Source: Arthrobacter sp. Bz4 | Lineage (GTDB): Bacteria; Actinomycetota; Actinomycetes; Actinomycetales; Micrococcaceae | Direction: 5' to 3' | Assembly (NCBI RefSeq): GCF_003075455.1 | Contig: NZ_QDAE01000001.1 | Span: 248,001 to 312,000 of the forward strand | Length of the DNA: 64,000 bases | In this document: one piece after another, positions 55,735 through 64,000 of the stretch | Position numbering within the stretch: position 1 is the stretch's first letter | Layout of the letters: each line of letters starts with the position of its first letter | The notes under the pieces: generated by a model | The model's database searches: none | Seen by the model: only the letters and a program-made list of their open reading frames with translations | What the model was told of the DNA's origin: nothing | Translations under genes and position numbers: made by a program

Positions 55735-55770
55735 GAGGGTTGGCCCGGCAATTTGCCGGGCCAATCCTCA
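55735..55770. terminator. Terminator between cysE and gnd
   Basis: TTGGCCCGGCA and TGCCGGGCCAA form an 11-bp stem with a 3-nt loop, extended by GAGGG/TCCTC. On the minus strand it is followed by CTCTTTAAC, so it fits gnd best but can serve both genes. Confidence 0.8.
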
Positions 55771-55814
55771 GTTAACTGCCGCTACGTACCGGTGCTGCCG
55801 TGACCAGTGGTGTT

Positions 55815-57253
55815 CTAGTGCGTGTCGACGGCTTCGATTTCCGACTTGTCTTCGCCCCAGAGGGTGTGGAAGGTGCCGTCGATGTCCACCCGGTTGTAGG
55901 TGTGGGCACCGAACAGGTCCCGCAGGCCCTGGGTGAGGGCTGCAGGCAGGCGTCGACGACGGAGCCCGTCATAGTATGCCAGCGACGCCGAGAACACCGG
56001 CACCGGGATGCCGAGCTGGACGGCGGTCGAGACGACCCGGCGCCAGGCCGGAAGCGCTCCGGCGATGGATTCGGCGAAGGCCGGGGCAAGCAGCAGGTTG
56101 GCTGGTTGACCGTCAGCGGTGGCGTAGGCCTTCATGATGTCGTCCAGCAGTTCGGCCCGGATGATGCAACCGGCACGCCACAGCGAAGCAATCTCATCCA
56201 GCTTCAGCTCCCAGCCGTACTCCTTGGCCGCTGCGGTGAGCATATCGATGCCTTGCGCGTAGCTGACCAGTTTGGAGGCGTACAGAGCCAACCGAACGTC
56301 CTCGACGAAGGTCTCGGGAAGGTCCACGGACCCTTCATGGCCGGCGAGGATCTCCTGTGCCTGGGCACGCTGGTCACGCTGCGACGACAGACCTCGGGCG
56401 AACACCGACTCGGCGATGCCCGACGTCGGGCTGCCCAGTTCGAGCGCCGAAACACTGTCCAGCGGCCGGTCCCCTTCTGGCCCGCAGAGTCGACGACGAC
56501 GTCGACGAAGGGCTTGCCCGTTTTGGCGTCGGTGTGGGCGAGAACCTCGGCGGTGATCTCGATCAGGAACGATGAGAGGGTGCCGGTGTTCCATTCGGTG
56601 AAGATCCTGGCTTGTTCGGCTGGCTCGATGCCAGCGCCCGATCGCAGGAGGTCGTAGGCCTCGCCGATGACCTGCATATCGGCGTACTCGATGCCGTTGT
56701 GGACCATTTTTACAAAATGACCGGCCCCGTCGGTGCCGATCCAGCGGCAGCATGGCTCGTCGTTGTACTTGGCGGAGATTTTCTCGAGCATCGGTCCCAG
56801 CGAATCGTAGGACTCGCGGGAGCCGCCCGGCATGATCGATGGGCCCAGCAGTGCGCCTTCCTCGCCCCCGGAGACCCCGACGCCCACAAAGTGCAGGCCC
56901 TTGGTCGCCAGCTCAGCTTCCCGGCGGCGAGTGTCCTCGTAGTGCGAGTTACCGGCGTCGATAATGATGTCGCCCTTTTCGAGCAGCGGCTCGAGCTGGC
57001 CGATTACCGAGTCCACCGGGCCGCCAGCCTTGACCATGATGAGCACCCGGCGCGGCGTTTCAAGCGAATCGACGAGTTCCTGCAGGGATTCGGTGCGAAT
57101 GAAGTCACCTTCGTGGCCGTGCTTCTCCAACAGGACGTCGGTCTTCTCGATCGAGCGGTTATGCAACGCAACGGTGTAACCGTTACGGGCAAGGTTGCGG
57201 GCCAAATTTGCGCCCATGACCGCGAGGCCTGTGACACCGATCTGTGCACTCAT
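55815..57253 (-). pseudogene. gnd: 6-phosphogluconate dehydrogenase, interrupted by an apparent one-base deletion
   Basis: The enzyme oxidises 6-phosphogluconate to ribulose 5-phosphate with NADP. The N-terminal part from the ATG at 57253 has GVTGLAVMGANLARNLARNG and NRSIEK, the GGEEGALLGPSIMPGG loop, and KMVHNGIEYADMQ with catalytic Lys. The frame is lost after QKGTGRWTV; one extra base near 56448-56455 continues it as SALELGSPTSGIAESVFARGLSSQRD to a normal C terminus HTYNRVD..GTFHTLW. The joined protein would be 479 residues, normal for the family. One codon is uncertain at the joint. It gives the substrate used by RpiB (32 kb). Confidence 0.85.
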
Positions 57254-57442
57254 GAAGTCTCCAATACTGGGTTTGTGCCCCCACTGAGGCGGGCCGATAC
57301 GCGGACAGCTGGCTAGCCCCGTGTTGCGAAGCAGTGCTTTCACCCTATTACTGCCGGTAGCCCAGTGGCCAGACGGGGTCGGATCGTGACGATCAGGCGT
57401 TCAGCATCTGCACTGATGAGTCGCCAAGGCAGCGCCGGGCCC

Positions 57443-57781
57443 CTAGACGGCGTCGGGACAGAGATGCTGGGAGGCGAGAACCTGGGTGATCCGGATCCGT
57501 TCGACGGTTTCGTCGGTGAGATTCTCCGCCGGGTTGCGGGCGCCGAGTTGTTCGAGGTCGTTTCCAGCGGCCAGCTCCTCACAGACCTGCTGACCGGTGG
57601 CGAGGAGTTGTTCGTCCTTTGGGTACGCTGAGTCGGGTGCCGCCTGGCGCAATTCGGTGAGAAACCGTTCCTGGGAAGTGGCAGCACTGGCGGGTCCGCC
57701 GGCTGACCCGCAGCCCACCAGCCCAGCCAGCAGACAGAGCATGGCCGCGCTGGCGGCCTGGTTCGTTGTTCTCCGGTTCAT
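57443..57781 (-). CDS. Small secreted lipoprotein, DUF732-like
   Basis: The 112-residue protein has a signal peptide with a lipobox, LCLLAGLVGCGSAG, so it is probably lipid-anchored at Cys24. The mature part begins after an Ala/Ser linker with SQERFLTELRQAAPDSAYPKDEQLLATGQQVCEEL, which resembles DUF732-type actinobacterial proteins that have two cysteines; here they are in QVCEEL and SQHLCPDAV and may form a disulfide. Function is unknown. It lies upstream of gnd in the same direction after 189 nt with no gene in between. Confidence 0.72.
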   Translation of the reverse strand: MNRRTTNQAASAAMLCLLAGLVGCGSAGGPASAATSQERFLTELRQAAPDSAYPKDEQLLATGQQVCEELAAGNDLEQLGARNPAENLTDETVERIRITQVLASQHLCPDAV

Positions 57782-57833
57782 AGCCCGATGGCTCCTGCCC
57801 GCCCGCTGTCAAGGCCGTAGGTGATTGGCAATG

Positions 57834-57881
57834 GAAAAACCCCGCCTTCTCAAGCTCTGTCGCTTGAGATGACGGGGTTTT
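57834..57881 (-). terminator. Intrinsic terminator of tRNA-Val
   Basis: AAAACCCCG and CGGGGTTTTT outer arms with a TCTCAAGC/GCTTGAGA inner stem follow 4 nt after the tRNA CCA end on the minus strand and end in a T run. Confidence 0.9.
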
Positions 57882-57884
57882 CGG

Positions 57885-57960
57885 TGGTGGGTCCTACCGG
57901 GATCGAACCGATGACATCCACGGTGTAAACGTGGCGCTCTACCAGCTGAGCTAAAGACCC
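57885..57960 (-). tRNA. tRNA-Val (anticodon TAC), CCA encoded
   Basis: Acceptor GGGTCTT/AGGACCC (one G-T pair), D arm AGCTCAGCTGGTAGAGC, anticodon stem CCACG/CGTGG around TTTACAC (TAC), T loop TTCGATC, discriminator A and encoded CCA. Confidence 0.95.
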
Positions 57961-58047
57961 GAACACGTTGCCAGCGGTCCTTGGACCGGCCAACCAACGA
58001 AGAATTACTCTACTGGCATTCCAAATGGAATGCCAATCGCCGCCGGG

Positions 58048-58983
58048 CTAACGGCGCTCTAGGTCCGGCAGGGATTCGACGAGGAAGGTCAACGCCTCCG
58101 ACACCCCGATGTCCACTAGGAGATTGGCCAGATCGTCGCCTCGGGTCTTACCCCGATTGATGATTACCACCGGCTTTCCTGCCTTGGATGCGTGTCGTAC
58201 AAAACGCAGTCCACTCATTACCGTCAGCGACGATCCGGCCACCAGGAGGGCATCGCCGGCATCGACCACCTGGTAGGCCTCGGCAACCCTGTCCTTCGGC
58301 ACGTTCTCTCCGAAGTACACAAAGTCTGGTTTCAGCATGCCTGAGCAGTTGGGGCAGGGGGCCATGACGAAATCGCCGGTGTCGTCGACGTCGGCATCGG
58401 CGTCGGGTGCCACGTCCCCGGCGTCGGACTCACGCTCCAGATAACCGGGGTTGAGTGCTTCAAGGAGGACGGCGATCTCGGCGCGGCTGTATTGCGTCCG
58501 GCATTGCAGGCATACCACGCGGTCGTAGGTGCCATGCAGGTCGATCACCTCGGCGCTACCAGCGGCCGAGTGGAGCCGGTCAACGTTCTGGGTGATCAGC
58601 CCGGACAGCAGACCCCGCGCCTCGAGTGTTGCCAACGCCAGGTGTCCGGGATTGGGGTCCGCGTGACGGAGATGATGCCAGCCCACATGGTTCCGGGCCC
58701 AGTAGCGGCGCCGCAGTAGTTCGTCCCCGACGAACTGCTGATAGGTCATGGGGCTCCGGGGAACCGATTCGGGGCCGCGATAATCTGGGATCCCCGAATC
58801 TGTGCTGAGTCCGGCCCCGGTCAGCACCGCCAGTCGGTGGCCGCTCAGCAACTCGACTACCGCCCCCATCGCCCTCCCCTGCTCTGCGGTGAGGTCCTGG
58901 CCGGTGGCCACAGGATCGCCGCTGGCGAAACCAGTCAACCCTAAACCTTTAGGGGCTTTGGCATCGGGAGCGTTGGCGGTCAT
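58048..58983 (-). CDS. Sirtuin-type NAD-dependent protein deacetylase
   Basis: The 311-residue sirtuin shows TGAGLSTDSGIPDYRGP near residue 55 (NAD loop), ITQNVDRLH near 131, the catalytic His150 in IDLHGTYDRV, and two zinc CxxC pairs at Cys158/Cys161 and Cys210/Cys213. VYFGEN, AGSSLTV and IINRGKTRGDDLA complete the fold. Between the zinc pairs is an acidic insertion (about residues 185-207) rich in Asp and Glu. It is the last gene of the DUF3052-peroxiredoxin-sirtuin operon; its ATG shares a base with the peroxiredoxin stop (TGATG). Confidence 0.92.
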   Translation of the reverse strand: MTANAPDAKAPKGLGLTGFASGDPVATGQDLTAEQGRAMGAVVELLSGHRLAVLTGAGLSTDSGIPDYRGPESVPRSPMTYQQFVGDELLRRRYWARNHVGWHHLRHADPNPGHLALATLEARGLLSGLITQNVDRLHSAAGSAEVIDLHGTYDRVVCLQCRTQYSRAEIAVLLEALNPGYLERESDAGDVAPDADADVDDTGDFVMAPCPNCSGMLKPDFVYFGENVPKDRVAEAYQVVDAGDALLVAGSSLTVMSGLRFVRHASKAGKPVVIINRGKTRGDDLANLLVDIGVSEALTFLVESLPDLERR

Positions 58984-59465
58984 CAGGAGAGTTGCACCGG
59001 TGCGGCAAGGGTGGTCAGTGCCGTCTGGTAAGCCCGAAGCGGACGAGGGGCGCCGAGTTCGGTTCTGAAGGTCGCTGCGATGACCCCGTCCGGGTCGATC
59101 AGGAAGGTGGCCCGCTCGGCGTAACCACGGGTGGCATCGAAGGCCCCGTATCGGATTGCGAGGGCGCCGTGCGGCCAGAAGTCCGCCAATAGATCGAAGC
59201 CGAAGCCCTGCTCTTCGGCGTAGGCCCGCAGGGTGTACTTCGAGTCCACCGAGACCGCGAGGAGGCGGACGCCGTCGTCGTCGAACATGGCCAGGTTGTC
59301 ACGCAACTCGCAGAGCTCACCGGTGCAGACACCCGAGAAGGCGAAGGGGTAGAACACCAGCGCGACTGGTGTCCCGCGCAGGTCGCTAAGACGAATTGTT
59401 TCGCCGAACTGATTTGACAGTGCGAAGTCCGGCGCTGGCTCGCCGATTGCCGGGAGCCCGGTCAT
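58983..59465 (-). CDS. Peroxiredoxin, AhpE/Bcp-like
   Basis: The 160-residue peroxidase has the peroxiredoxin active site YPFAFSGVCTGELCEL with the peroxidatic Cys47 and a second Cys52 five residues later; the preceding Thr/Pro of the usual PxxxTxxC is diverged to PFAFSGVC, as in actinobacterial AhpE. Later landmarks are VSVDSKYTLRAYAEEQGF and RATFLIDPDGVI. The ATG at 59465 follows the DUF3052 stop by 1 nt; a longer start overlapping that gene is less likely. It reduces hydroperoxides in the cytoplasm, probably with mycothiol-linked partners. Confidence 0.9.
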   Translation of the reverse strand: MTGLPAIGEPAPDFALSNQFGETIRLSDLRGTPVALVFYPFAFSGVCTGELCELRDNLAMFDDDGVRLLAVSVDSKYTLRAYAEEQGFGFDLLADFWPHGALAIRYGAFDATRGYAERATFLIDPDGVIAATFRTELGAPRPLRAYQTALTTLAAPVQLS

Positions 59466-59466
59466 G

Positions 59467-59886
59467 CTAGCTTTTCCGTCGGCTGACCAAACGGGTGGCT
59501 GCCCAATCCTTTGACACACCGGCCGACGACGTCGCGTGCAGTCCAGCTGTTGGTGCCGCTTCCTGGATCAGGGAGGGAGCAACGTAGCCGTCGCGTCCGG
59601 ACTTGGGGGTGAGTACCCACACAGTGCCACCCTCGTCGAGGCAGGTCAGGGAGTCCACGAGCGCGTCGACCAGGTCGCCGTCGTCGCTGCGCCACCAGAG
59701 GAGCACACCGTCGACAACGTCCTGATCGTCTTCCGTGAGCAATTCCGATCCGGTTTCATCTTCGAGGGTGGCGCGGAAATCAAAGTCCACATCCTCGTCG
59801 TATCCGAGTTCCTGCAGCAGGTCCCCGTCCTTGAAACCCAACTTGCCCGCCACGGTATCCGCTGTGGCGGCTTCGGCCTCGCTCAC
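59467..59886 (-). CDS. DUF3052 family protein
   Basis: The 139-residue acidic protein matches DUF3052, an actinobacterial family of unknown role that is typically encoded beside aceE and a peroxiredoxin, as here. Landmarks are AGKLGFKDGDLLQELGYDEDVD near residue 13-35, VVDGVLLWWRSDDGDLVDALVD near 58, GGTVWVLTPKSGRDGYVAPS near 87 and the C-terminal KDWAATRLVSRR. GTG is the start, with GGGAGGA upstream. No catalytic motif or membrane segment is seen. It leads a tightly coupled three-gene operon. Confidence 0.85.
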   Translation of the reverse strand: MSEAEAATADTVAGKLGFKDGDLLQELGYDEDVDFDFRATLEDETGSELLTEDDQDVVDGVLLWWRSDDGDLVDALVDSLTCLDEGGTVWVLTPKSGRDGYVAPSLIQEAAPTAGLHATSSAGVSKDWAATRLVSRRKS

Positions 59887-60234
59887 TGTTGTCCTCCCGA
59901 AAGACTGTGGACCATCCTGCGGACGGGACCACTAGTTACGTTGATATGCATTATTACCAGCCAACACCCTTTAACGCCATGCATCAAGCCAGCACGGGTT
60001 TCCAGCGGTCTATTGCCTGCATACCTACACCTTATAGCCGGTCTTCGCCGCGCTGAGCCGCTTGTCACCCCGTCCCGGCTACGCATCCCCGGCACGTCGC
60101 GGCTAGAGTAACTAAGTGATCCGTCACGATCCTGACAATCTTGGATTGTGGCTACAGACAGGCTTCGGAGTACAGCTCCGTTGCGGCAGTTTTGAGCATC
60201 GCAGAAATCATCTGCGAAGTGGGAGAGGTTTGGC
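59887..60234. promoter_or_regulatory. Divergent promoter region between DUF3052 and aceE, with several dyads
   Basis: The 348-bp region holds no gene. Toward aceE it contains a run of short perfect inverted repeats: GTGA/TCAC at 60116-60127, ACAATC-TTG-GATTGT at 60135-60149, CGGAG/CTCCG at 60166-60180 and CGCAGA/TCTGCG at 60200-60216. A TAGAGT or TAACTA hexamer near 60105 may be the aceE -10. The left side has an AT-rich TAATAATGCATA stretch (minus strand) suitable for the DUF3052 promoter. Confidence 0.5.
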
Positions 60235-62972
60235 GTGGCTGTAGAGCAGGGTGGACCGGAGATTCTAAGCAATTTGGCCGGCGGCACGGACGGTGATCCG
60301 GAAGAAACAGCCGAGTGGATTGAATCCCTCGATGAGCTGATCCGGGTCCAGGGCACCGAACGGGCCCAATTCATCATGCGTTCGCTGTTGCAGCGTGCCG
60401 GTGCGCGGAGCGTCGGCGTGCCGATGGTGACAACGACCGACTACGTGAACACCATCCCGGTGGACCAGGAACCCGACTTCCCGGGTGACGAAGAGATCGA
60501 GCGCAAGTTCCGCGCCTGGATGCGCTGGAATGCGGCCGTCATGGTGCACCGCGCTCAACGCCCCGAAATCGGGGTCGGCGGCCACATCTCCACCTATGCG
60601 GGCGCGGCCACGCTCTACGAAGTCGGTTTTAACCACTTCTTCCGCGGCAAGGACCACCCGGGCGGTGGCGATCAGGTGTTCTTCCAGGGCCATGCCTCCC
60701 CCGGGATGTATGCCAGGCTTTCCTTGAGGGACGCCTGACCGAGGAAGACCTCGACGGATTCCGGCAGGAGAAGTCGAAAGAGGGCCACGCCCTCTCCTCG
60801 TACCCGCACCCGCGCCTGATGCCGGAGTTCTGGGAATTCCCCACCGTGTCCATGGGCATCGGCCCCATGAACGCGATCTACCAGGCCCAGTCCAACCGGT
60901 ATCTCCACAACCGTGGCATCAAGGACACCTCCGACCAGCAGGTCTGGGCGTTCCTCGGCGACGGCGAAATGGACGAACCGGAGTCGCGCGGCCTGCTGCA
61001 GCTAGCAGCCAACGAACGGCTGGACAATCTCAACTTCGTCATCAACTGCAACCTGCAGCGCCTCGACGGGCCGGTGCGCGGTAATGGCAAGATCATGCAG
61101 GAACTTGAGGCGTTCTTCCGTGGCGCCGGCTGGAACGTCATCAAGGTGGTCTGGGGCCGCGAGTGGGACGAGCTGCTGGAGAAGGACGAGGACGGATCTC
61201 TCGTCGGGATCATGAACTCCACGCCCGACGGCGACTACCAGACATACAAGGCGGAATCCGGTGGATTTGTCCGCGAGCACTTCTTCGGAAAGACGCCGCA
61301 GACCAAGGAAATGGTCGCTGACTACAGCGACGACGCCGTCTGGAAGCTCAAGCGGGGTGGCCACGACTACCGCAAGGTTTTCGCCGCCTACAAAGCCGCA
61401 ACCGAGTTCAAGGGGAAGCCGACCGTCATCCTGGCCAAGACGGTCAAGGGTTATGGTCTCGGACCACACTTCGAGGGACGCAACGCGACCCACCAGATGA
61501 AGAAGCTGACGTCGGAAGACCTGAAGGCGTTCAGGGACCACCTTCGAATCCCCGTCTCCGACGAGCAGATCGACGACGACCTCTACAACGCCCCGTACTA
61601 CCACCCAGGTGCGGATGCCCCCGAGATCAAGTACCTCCTGGACCGCCGCAAGGCACTGGGCGGCTTTGTCCCCGAGCGCCGGAACAAGCACACGGAGATT
61701 ACCCTTCCGGGCGACAAGGCCTACGAGGTAGCCAAGCGGGGCTCCGGGAAGCAGATGGCTGCCACCACCATGGCGTTCGTCAGGCTGTTGAAGGACCTGA
61801 TGCGGGACAAGGAGTTCGGCAACCGGGTGGTGCCGATCATCCCTGATGAGGCACGCACCTTCGGGATGGACTCATTCTTCCCGACGGCCAAGATCTACAA
61901 CCCGAATGGGCAGAACTATCTGTCGGTGGACCGGGATCTCGTCCTGGCCTACAAAGAGTCGGTCGAAGGACAGATCCTGCACGCAGGTATCAACGAGGCT
62001 GGTTCGGTAGCAGCGTTCACCGCCGCCGGAACTGCCTACGCCACCCACGGCGAACCGTTGATCCCCGTCTACGTGTTCTACTCGATGTTCGGTTTCCAGC
62101 GCACCGGCGATTCCTACTGGGCTGCAGCCGACCAGATGACCCGCGGGTTCATCATCGGGGCCACCGCGGGTCGCACCACCCTGACCGGTGAAGGACTACA
62201 GCACGCTGACGGGCACTCCCCACTGCTGGCCTCCACCAACCCGGCAGTGGTCACCTACGATCCGGCCTACGGCTACGAAATCGGCCACATTGTGCGGGAC
62301 GGTTTGAAGCGCATGTATGGCGAAGGGTCAGAGGACCGAAACCTGATGTACTACATCACGGTCTACAACGAGCCGATCCTGCAGCCCAAGGAACCGGAAG
62401 AGCTCGACGTCGAGGGAATTCTCAAGGGCATTTATCTGCTGTCGCCGGCCAAGATCGACGGAGCGCGCGCCCAGTTGCTTGCCTCCGGGGTCTCGGTGCC
62501 ATGGGCCCTGGAAGCGCAGCAGATTCTCGCTGACGACTGGGGTGTCTCCGCTGACGTGTGGTCGGTAACCTCCTGGAACGAGTTGCGCAGGGACGGGCTC
62601 GCGGCTGAAGAGGACGCGTTCCTGAACCCGTCCGAAGATGCCCGGGTACCGTTCATCACCCAGCAACTCGAAGGCGCCACCGGTCCGATCGTGGCAGTGA
62701 CCGACTACATGAAGGCTATTCCGGACCAGGTGCGTCAGTTCCTGCCGAACGAGTTCGCGACGCTCGGCGCCGACGGGTTCGGTTTCTCCGACACCCGGGC
62801 CGCGGCACGCCGGTTCTTCAAAATCGACAGCCACTCCGTGGTGGTGCGAGCCCTCGAGATGCTGGCACGCCGCGGGGAGGTGGACGCTGGAGCGCCTGCC
62901 GAAGCGATCGACAAGTACAAGCTGCTTGATGTGAACGCCGGCACCACCGGCAACACCGGCGGGGACAGCTAA
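60235..62972 (+). pseudogene. aceE: Pyruvate dehydrogenase E1 component, interrupted by an apparent one-base deletion
   Basis: The enzyme decarboxylates pyruvate with thiamine diphosphate and feeds acetyl-CoA synthesis. The GTG at 60235 follows GGGAGAGG. The first 167 codons include [21 protein letters not shown] and [20 protein letters not shown], then the frame breaks after SPGMYAR. Adding one G near 60716 (GCCAGGGCTTTCC) gives [18 protein letters not shown] and runs into the rest, with the thiamine-diphosphate motif [10 protein letters not shown]...[11 protein letters not shown] and the later [11 protein letters not shown] and [10 protein letters not shown] segments. The joined protein is 912 residues, normal for the homodimeric type. 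A strong hairpin follows. Confidence 0.9.
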
Positions 62973-63079
62973 CCCGCACAGTGGGCTAGCGACTACGGCG
63001 GCGTCGGCAGGCACACGCCGGCGGGCTGACACGGCCTAGGTAGGTACAGCGTCGGCGGGCACAGCCGCTCGCTCGAGTC

Positions 63080-63147
63080 AGAAACGGCCCTCGGGCTCAG
63101 GTTTGCCGGTTGCAACCGGTGGATCTGAGGCCCAGGGCCGTTTCTGT
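63080..63147 (+). terminator. Terminator after aceE
   Basis: AGAAACGGCCCT and AGGGCCGTTTCT form a 12-bp stem extended inward by GGGC/GCCC and CAG/CTG around a loop that itself contains CCGGTTGCAACCGG. A short T tract follows (TTTCTGTT). Confidence 0.85.
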
Positions 63148-63216
63148 TGGGTGCGTGGCGTGCTGGCGGCGTGTTTGTAGCCTCCACACAAAATGGAGCC
63201 TGAGGCCGAGGGGACG

Positions 63217-63222
63217 TATGCT
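63217..63222 (+). promoter_or_regulatory. -10 box of a probable leaderless promoter for the PucR-type regulator
   Basis: TATGCT is 6 nt before the ATG at 63229. No ribosome site lies in between. Confidence 0.5.
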
Positions 63223-63228
63223 CAACCC

Positions 63229-64000
63229 ATGCCTGTGTCCGAACGCCCCTTTCCACCCAGTTCCCGCAGGGCTCAGATCCCTGTAGCCGACCCGGACACG
63301 GTGGAGCGGCTGAAGTCGAAGATCGGCGCCCTGTCAACCGCCACCCTGCAGCAACTCGATGCGTCGCTGCCCTGGTACCGGGGATTACGTCCGGATGAGC
63401 GGTCTGCTCTGGGACTGGTGGCGCAGAAGGGAATCGCGTCTTTCGTCAACTGGTATCAGCGCCCGGTTTCGCCGGCCTGGGTCCTCAGCGACGTTTTTGG
63501 CACCGCACCAACCGAGCTCACCCGCTCAATCAGCCTGCAGAAGGCGCTGCAACTGATCCGCGTAGTGGTTCAAGTGGTCGAGGACCGGGTGCCTGACCTG
63601 GCAGCTGACGCCGACCAGGGCGCACTCCGCGAAGCCGTTCTACGCTATTCACGGGAGGTGGCATTTGCTGCTGCCGACGTGTACGCGCGGGCCGCTGAGA
63701 CCCGCGGGTCCTGGGACACCCGGCTCGAAGCACTCGTGGTCGACGCCATCCTCCGCGGGGAAAGTTCGGACGCCTTACGTTCACGGATCGCCGCAGTGGG
63801 CTGGCAGTCCCAGGCCAGAATTACCGTCATGGTAGGCAGTTCCCCGCCGGAGCCCAACGCCCTATTCCTCAACGAGTTGCGGCGCACCACCGATCGAATC
63901 GCCGAAGACACCCTGGTGGGAATCCAGGGCGACCGGTTGATCCTCGTCCTCGGCGGGGTGGAGAACAACGAAAGCACCTACAGCCGTTTGAGCGATCTGT
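63229..64000 (+). CDS. PucR-family transcriptional regulator, N-terminal part, cut by the window end
   Basis: The first 257 residues are present and the frame is open at the right edge. After a Pro/Ser/Arg-rich start it reads TVERLKSKIGALSTATLQQLDASLPWYRGLRPDERS-type helices, then FVNWYQRP and VFGTAPTELTRSISLQKALQLIRVVVQVVEDRVPDLA, the N-terminal helical domain of the PucR-type regulators (FasR-like) that precede fabD in many actinobacteria. A GGDEF-like domain begins near residue 200 (ARITVMVGSSPPEPN). The DNA-binding helix-turn-helix would lie beyond the window. A role in fatty acid synthesis control is inferred from that conserved context. Confidence 0.75.
   Translation, partial: MPVSERPFPPSSRRAQIPVADPDTVERLKSKIGALSTATLQQLDASLPWYRGLRPDERSALGLVAQKGIASFVNWYQRPVSPAWVLSDVFGTAPTELTRSISLQKALQLIRVVVQVVEDRVPDLAADADQGALREAVLRYSREVAFAAADVYARAAETRGSWDTRLEALVVDAILRGESSDALRSRIAAVGWQSQARITVMVGSSPPEPNALFLNELRRTTDRIAEDTLVGIQGDRLILVLGGVENNESTYSRLSDL

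Overview
The window is chromosomal DNA from a high-GC actinobacterium. Protein similarity by eye, the ClpP1/ClpP2 pair, the lysine-rich trigger factor tail, the monothiol Mrx2-like oxidoreductase, MptB, DUF3000, DUF3052 and DUF4233 proteins and the translational T-box in front of ileS all fit Micrococcales, most likely an Arthrobacter-like member of Micrococcaceae. That placement is inference. I see no insertion sequence, prophage, CRISPR array, integrase or toxin/defence island; this is mostly conserved housekeeping backbone.

Layout. 0-5 kb: rhodanese end and sufE, an alpha/beta hydrolase, a stress-like protein, msrB, and a DUF6421 gene coupled to an SDR. 5-10 kb: an LTA-synthase-like sulfatase, threonine aldolase, DUF3000 and RNase D. 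10-14 kb: fadA-fadB beta-oxidation operon behind a TetR-type palindrome, ending in a terminator and a 9-bp tandem array. 14-25 kb: EAL protein and aldo/keto reductase; ileS-folC-DUF4233-ndk operon with a T-box leader; an SDR and valS in divergent orientation. 25-31 kb: Mrx2-like protein, clpX, clpP2, clpP1, tig, tRNA-Pro and tRNA-Gly. 31-42 kb: rpiB-nei, pepN, OsmC-like gene, MscS-truncated haemoglobin pair, thioesterases, ettA, ssb, tRNA-Arg. 42-50 kb: DUF3224, mptB, a membrane protein, orn, tRNA-His, acyl-CoA dehydrogenase, def, an MFS exporter and rnpB (RNase P RNA). 50-64 kb: yaaA, an RNase HI-VOC fusion, a coiled-coil zinc-ribbon protein, Nif3-like protein, msrA, cysK-cysE, gnd, tRNA-Val, DUF3052-peroxiredoxin-sirtuin operon, aceE, and the start of a PucR-type regulator.

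The strongest unexpected signal is that six conserved genes (tig, osmC-like, RNase HI-VOC, zinc-ribbon, gnd, aceE) are each interrupted by what looks like one missing base, in five cases a missing G from a G run on the coding strand. Because three of these are core genes, consensus sequence error is the best explanation, and the intact proteins can be rebuilt. Other points of interest are a recurring leaderless-promoter layout (a TANNNT or similar -10 box 6-8 nt before the start codon at nine genes), the RNase HI-VOC domain fusion, the short-stem ileS T-box, and a DUF3052-peroxiredoxin-sirtuin operon facing aceE. I did not find a convincing wholly new system.
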